Made by a program: the position numbers and the translations under genes
Assembly: GCA_023301405.1 (NCBI GenBank)
Contig: JALZUX010000211.1
Coordinates: 1 to 7,844, forward strand
DNA from: Granulosicoccaceae bacterium
GTDB lineage: Bacteria; Pseudomonadota; Gammaproteobacteria; Granulosicoccales; Granulosicoccaceae
Reading direction: 5' to 3'
Length of the DNA: 7,844 nt
The notes under the pieces: model-generated
The model's input: the letters and a program-made list of their open reading frames with translations, nothing else
What the model was told of the DNA's origin: nothing
The model's database searches: none
Part shown: piece by piece, positions 6,858 to 7,844 of the stretch
How the letters are laid out: each line of letters opens with the position of its first letter
How positions within the stretch are numbered: the first letter of the stretch is position 1

Positions 6858-6863
6858 CCGGGA

Positions 6864-6891
6864 TTGAAAACTGCAATCTTCACCTTACACT
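6864..6891 (+). promoter_or_regulatory. Candidate sigma70 promoter of the sirtuin gene
   Basis: TTGAAA (6864-6869) and TACACT (6886-6891) are 16 nt apart; the start would be near 6898, giving a leader of about 27 nt with a GGAA site at 6917-6920 shortly before the ATG. Its -35 lies only 6 bases from the -35 of the divergent CinA-like promoter, so the two polymerase sites abut and probably compete or are co-regulated. Confidence 0.4.
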
Positions 6892-6924
6892 ATTGGTTGA
6901 TGGCCGCAATCGCACCGGAAAATT

Positions 6925-7746
6925 ATGTCACATGAATTATCGGACCTGATCAGGAACAATCAACCGGTTATCGTCTTAACCGGCGCTGGCATTAGCACTC
7001 AGTCGGGGATACCCGCCTACCGGGACAAAACCGGCTCATGGGTTCAACCCAAACCGGTTCAGGCACAAGAATTTCGAAATAAAAAATCCGTGAGACAGCG
7101 CTACTGGCAGAGAAGCATGGCTGGCTGGCCCGTTTTCAACAAAGCAGAACCAAACTCTGCGCACCTTGCGCTGGCAGACCTTGAGAAAGCCGGCATCGTT
7201 TCCGCCATAATCACTCAGAACGTTGATGGCTTACACCAACGCGCAGGCAGTAAACACGTCATTGACTTACATGGCAACCTTGCAGAAGTTGTGTGCATGA
7301 CGTGTGAAGAACAATCAACGCGTAATGACCTTCAACGCAGACTTGAAAGTGACAACAACGATTTTCTTGATAACGAGTTTCAAATTCTAGCGGATGGTGA
7401 TGCTGCGATAACCAACACCACAGTTACGGAAAATGAATTCAACATCGCCAATTGCCTTAACTGCGGGGGAACGCTAAAGCCCAATGTGGTTTTCTTTGGT
7501 GAGAATGTTCCGGTTTCACGAGTGACGTATTGTATGAATGAACTCGACAATGCCGCCATGCTGCTTTGCATCGGAACATCCCTTGCGGTCTTTTCAGGGT
7601 ACCGGTTCTGCAGAACAGCGCATCAAGCCGGTAAACCGATCGCGCTAATCAACCAAGGGTTAACTCGGGCTGACGAGCTGGCTTCACTAAAAGTGGACAA
7701 AGACTGCGGCAGCACGCTGACATCGCTCCGCGATACCCTACGGTAA
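6925..7746 (+). CDS. Sir2-family NAD-dependent protein deacylase, class II (SIRT4-like)
   Basis: Sirtuins remove acyl groups from lysine using NAD, yielding nicotinamide and O-acyl-ADP-ribose. The 273 residues, a full-length catalytic core, carry GAGIST (20-25), SGIPAYRD (27-34), TQNVDGLHQRAG (97-108), catalytic H116 in DLHGNL, zinc cysteines C124/C127 and C177/C180, LKPNVVFFGE (185-194), IGTSLAVFSGYRF (216-228), and a C-terminal PIALINQG-TRADELASLK block. The SGYRF and TR-D-LA-LK signatures and the nearly 50-residue gap between the cysteine pairs match the SIRT4 / class II group rather than CobB. Some class II members act on lipoyl or long acyl groups, but the preferred acyl group is not readable here. 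The ATG at 6925 has a GGAA site 4 nt upstream. Divergent from the CinA-like gene. Confidence 0.93.
   Translation: MSHELSDLIRNNQPVIVLTGAGISTQSGIPAYRDKTGSWVQPKPVQAQEFRNKKSVRQRYWQRSMAGWPVFNKAEPNSAHLALADLEKAGIVSAIITQNVDGLHQRAGSKHVIDLHGNLAEVVCMTCEEQSTRNDLQRRLESDNNDFLDNEFQILADGDAAITNTTVTENEFNIANCLNCGGTLKPNVVFFGENVPVSRVTYCMNELDNAAMLLCIGTSLAVFSGYRFCRTAHQAGKPIALINQGLTRADELASLKVDKDCGSTLTSLRDTLR
6964..7059. repeat. Hairpins in the 5' part of the sirtuin gene
   Basis: CCGGTTA/TAACCGG (6964-6970 and 6977-6983) form a perfect 7-bp stem with a 6-nt loop. Further on, AACCGG (7029-7034) pairs with CCGGTT (7054-7059) around an inner perfect stem TGGGTT/AACCCA (7039-7044 and 7046-7051, 1-nt centre), separated by a 4/2 internal loop: 12 bp in 31 nt. 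Both lie in the first 45 codons. Their ACCGG ends also belong to a denser cluster of that motif. Confidence 0.45.
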
Positions 7747-7782
7747 GTACGGCCTTATGCATCACACAGCCGTTAAAACCTC

Positions 7783-7810
7783 GCTAGATGCAACATCTAG
7801 CTTACTTTAC
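7783..7810 (+). terminator. Possible terminator hairpin after the sirtuin gene
   Basis: GCTAGATG (7783-7790) and CATCTAGC (7794-7801) form a perfect 8-bp stem with a 3-nt loop, 36 nt past the stop codon. The following TTACTTTACT is T-rich but interrupted and the stem is not GC-rich, so an intrinsic terminator is possible but not textbook. A processing or stability hairpin is the alternative. Confidence 0.4.
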
Positions 7811-7844
7811 TCAACACATTACCTTACGCCTGCACATGCACAAG

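Noticed and set aside
6945..6954. 10-bp palindromes such as CCTGATCAGG in the sirtuin gene, GTTGATCAAC in the hydrolase gene and TGATCGATCA in glgX
   Set aside because: About eight 10-bp palindromes are expected in random sequence of this length.

Overview
The window is ordinary bacterial chromosome, about half G+C by eye and densely coding, with five recognisable protein genes and no sign of phage, insertion sequences, CRISPR, tRNA or rRNA. GlgP and GlgX resemble the enterobacterial enzymes. A short CinA-like protein without the PncC domain and a SIRT4-type sirtuin also fit a proteobacterium. I infer a gammaproteobacterium, possibly marine, but the sequence alone does not settle the genus.

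Layout. (1) Positions 1-4270, minus strand: a two-gene glycogen catabolism operon. It is transcribed glgX (debranching enzyme, complete) then glgP (glycogen phosphorylase, its 3' end cut by the window edge), with a 29-nt gap. GlgP phosphorolyses outer chains to glucose-1-phosphate and GlgX removes the short branch stubs that block it. (2) 4271-4452: a divergent intergenic region with candidate promoters on both strands and a 12-bp interrupted inverted repeat. (3) 4453-5976, plus strand: an exported S33/TAP-like alpha/beta hydrolase with an altered nucleophile elbow (A-T-S-Y-A). (4) 6045-6809, minus strand: a stand-alone CinA-type (COG1058) protein convergent with the hydrolase. (5) 6810-6924: a compact back-to-back promoter region. 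(6) 6925-7746, plus strand: a class II (SIRT4-like) sirtuin, followed by a hairpin at 7783-7801. The remaining 7802-7844 shows nothing I can name.

No clearly new multi-gene system is visible. The observations most worth following are: (a) the divergent pairing of a sirtuin, which makes O-acyl-ADP-ribose, with a COG1058 protein, a family reported to hydrolyse ADP-ribose; (b) an 18-bp hairpin inside the glgP coding sequence that is far beyond chance, plus smaller intragenic hairpins; (c) a run of seven ACCGG motifs across the cinA-like/sirtuin control region and the sirtuin 5' end; and (d) the altered nucleophile elbow of the S33 hydrolase.
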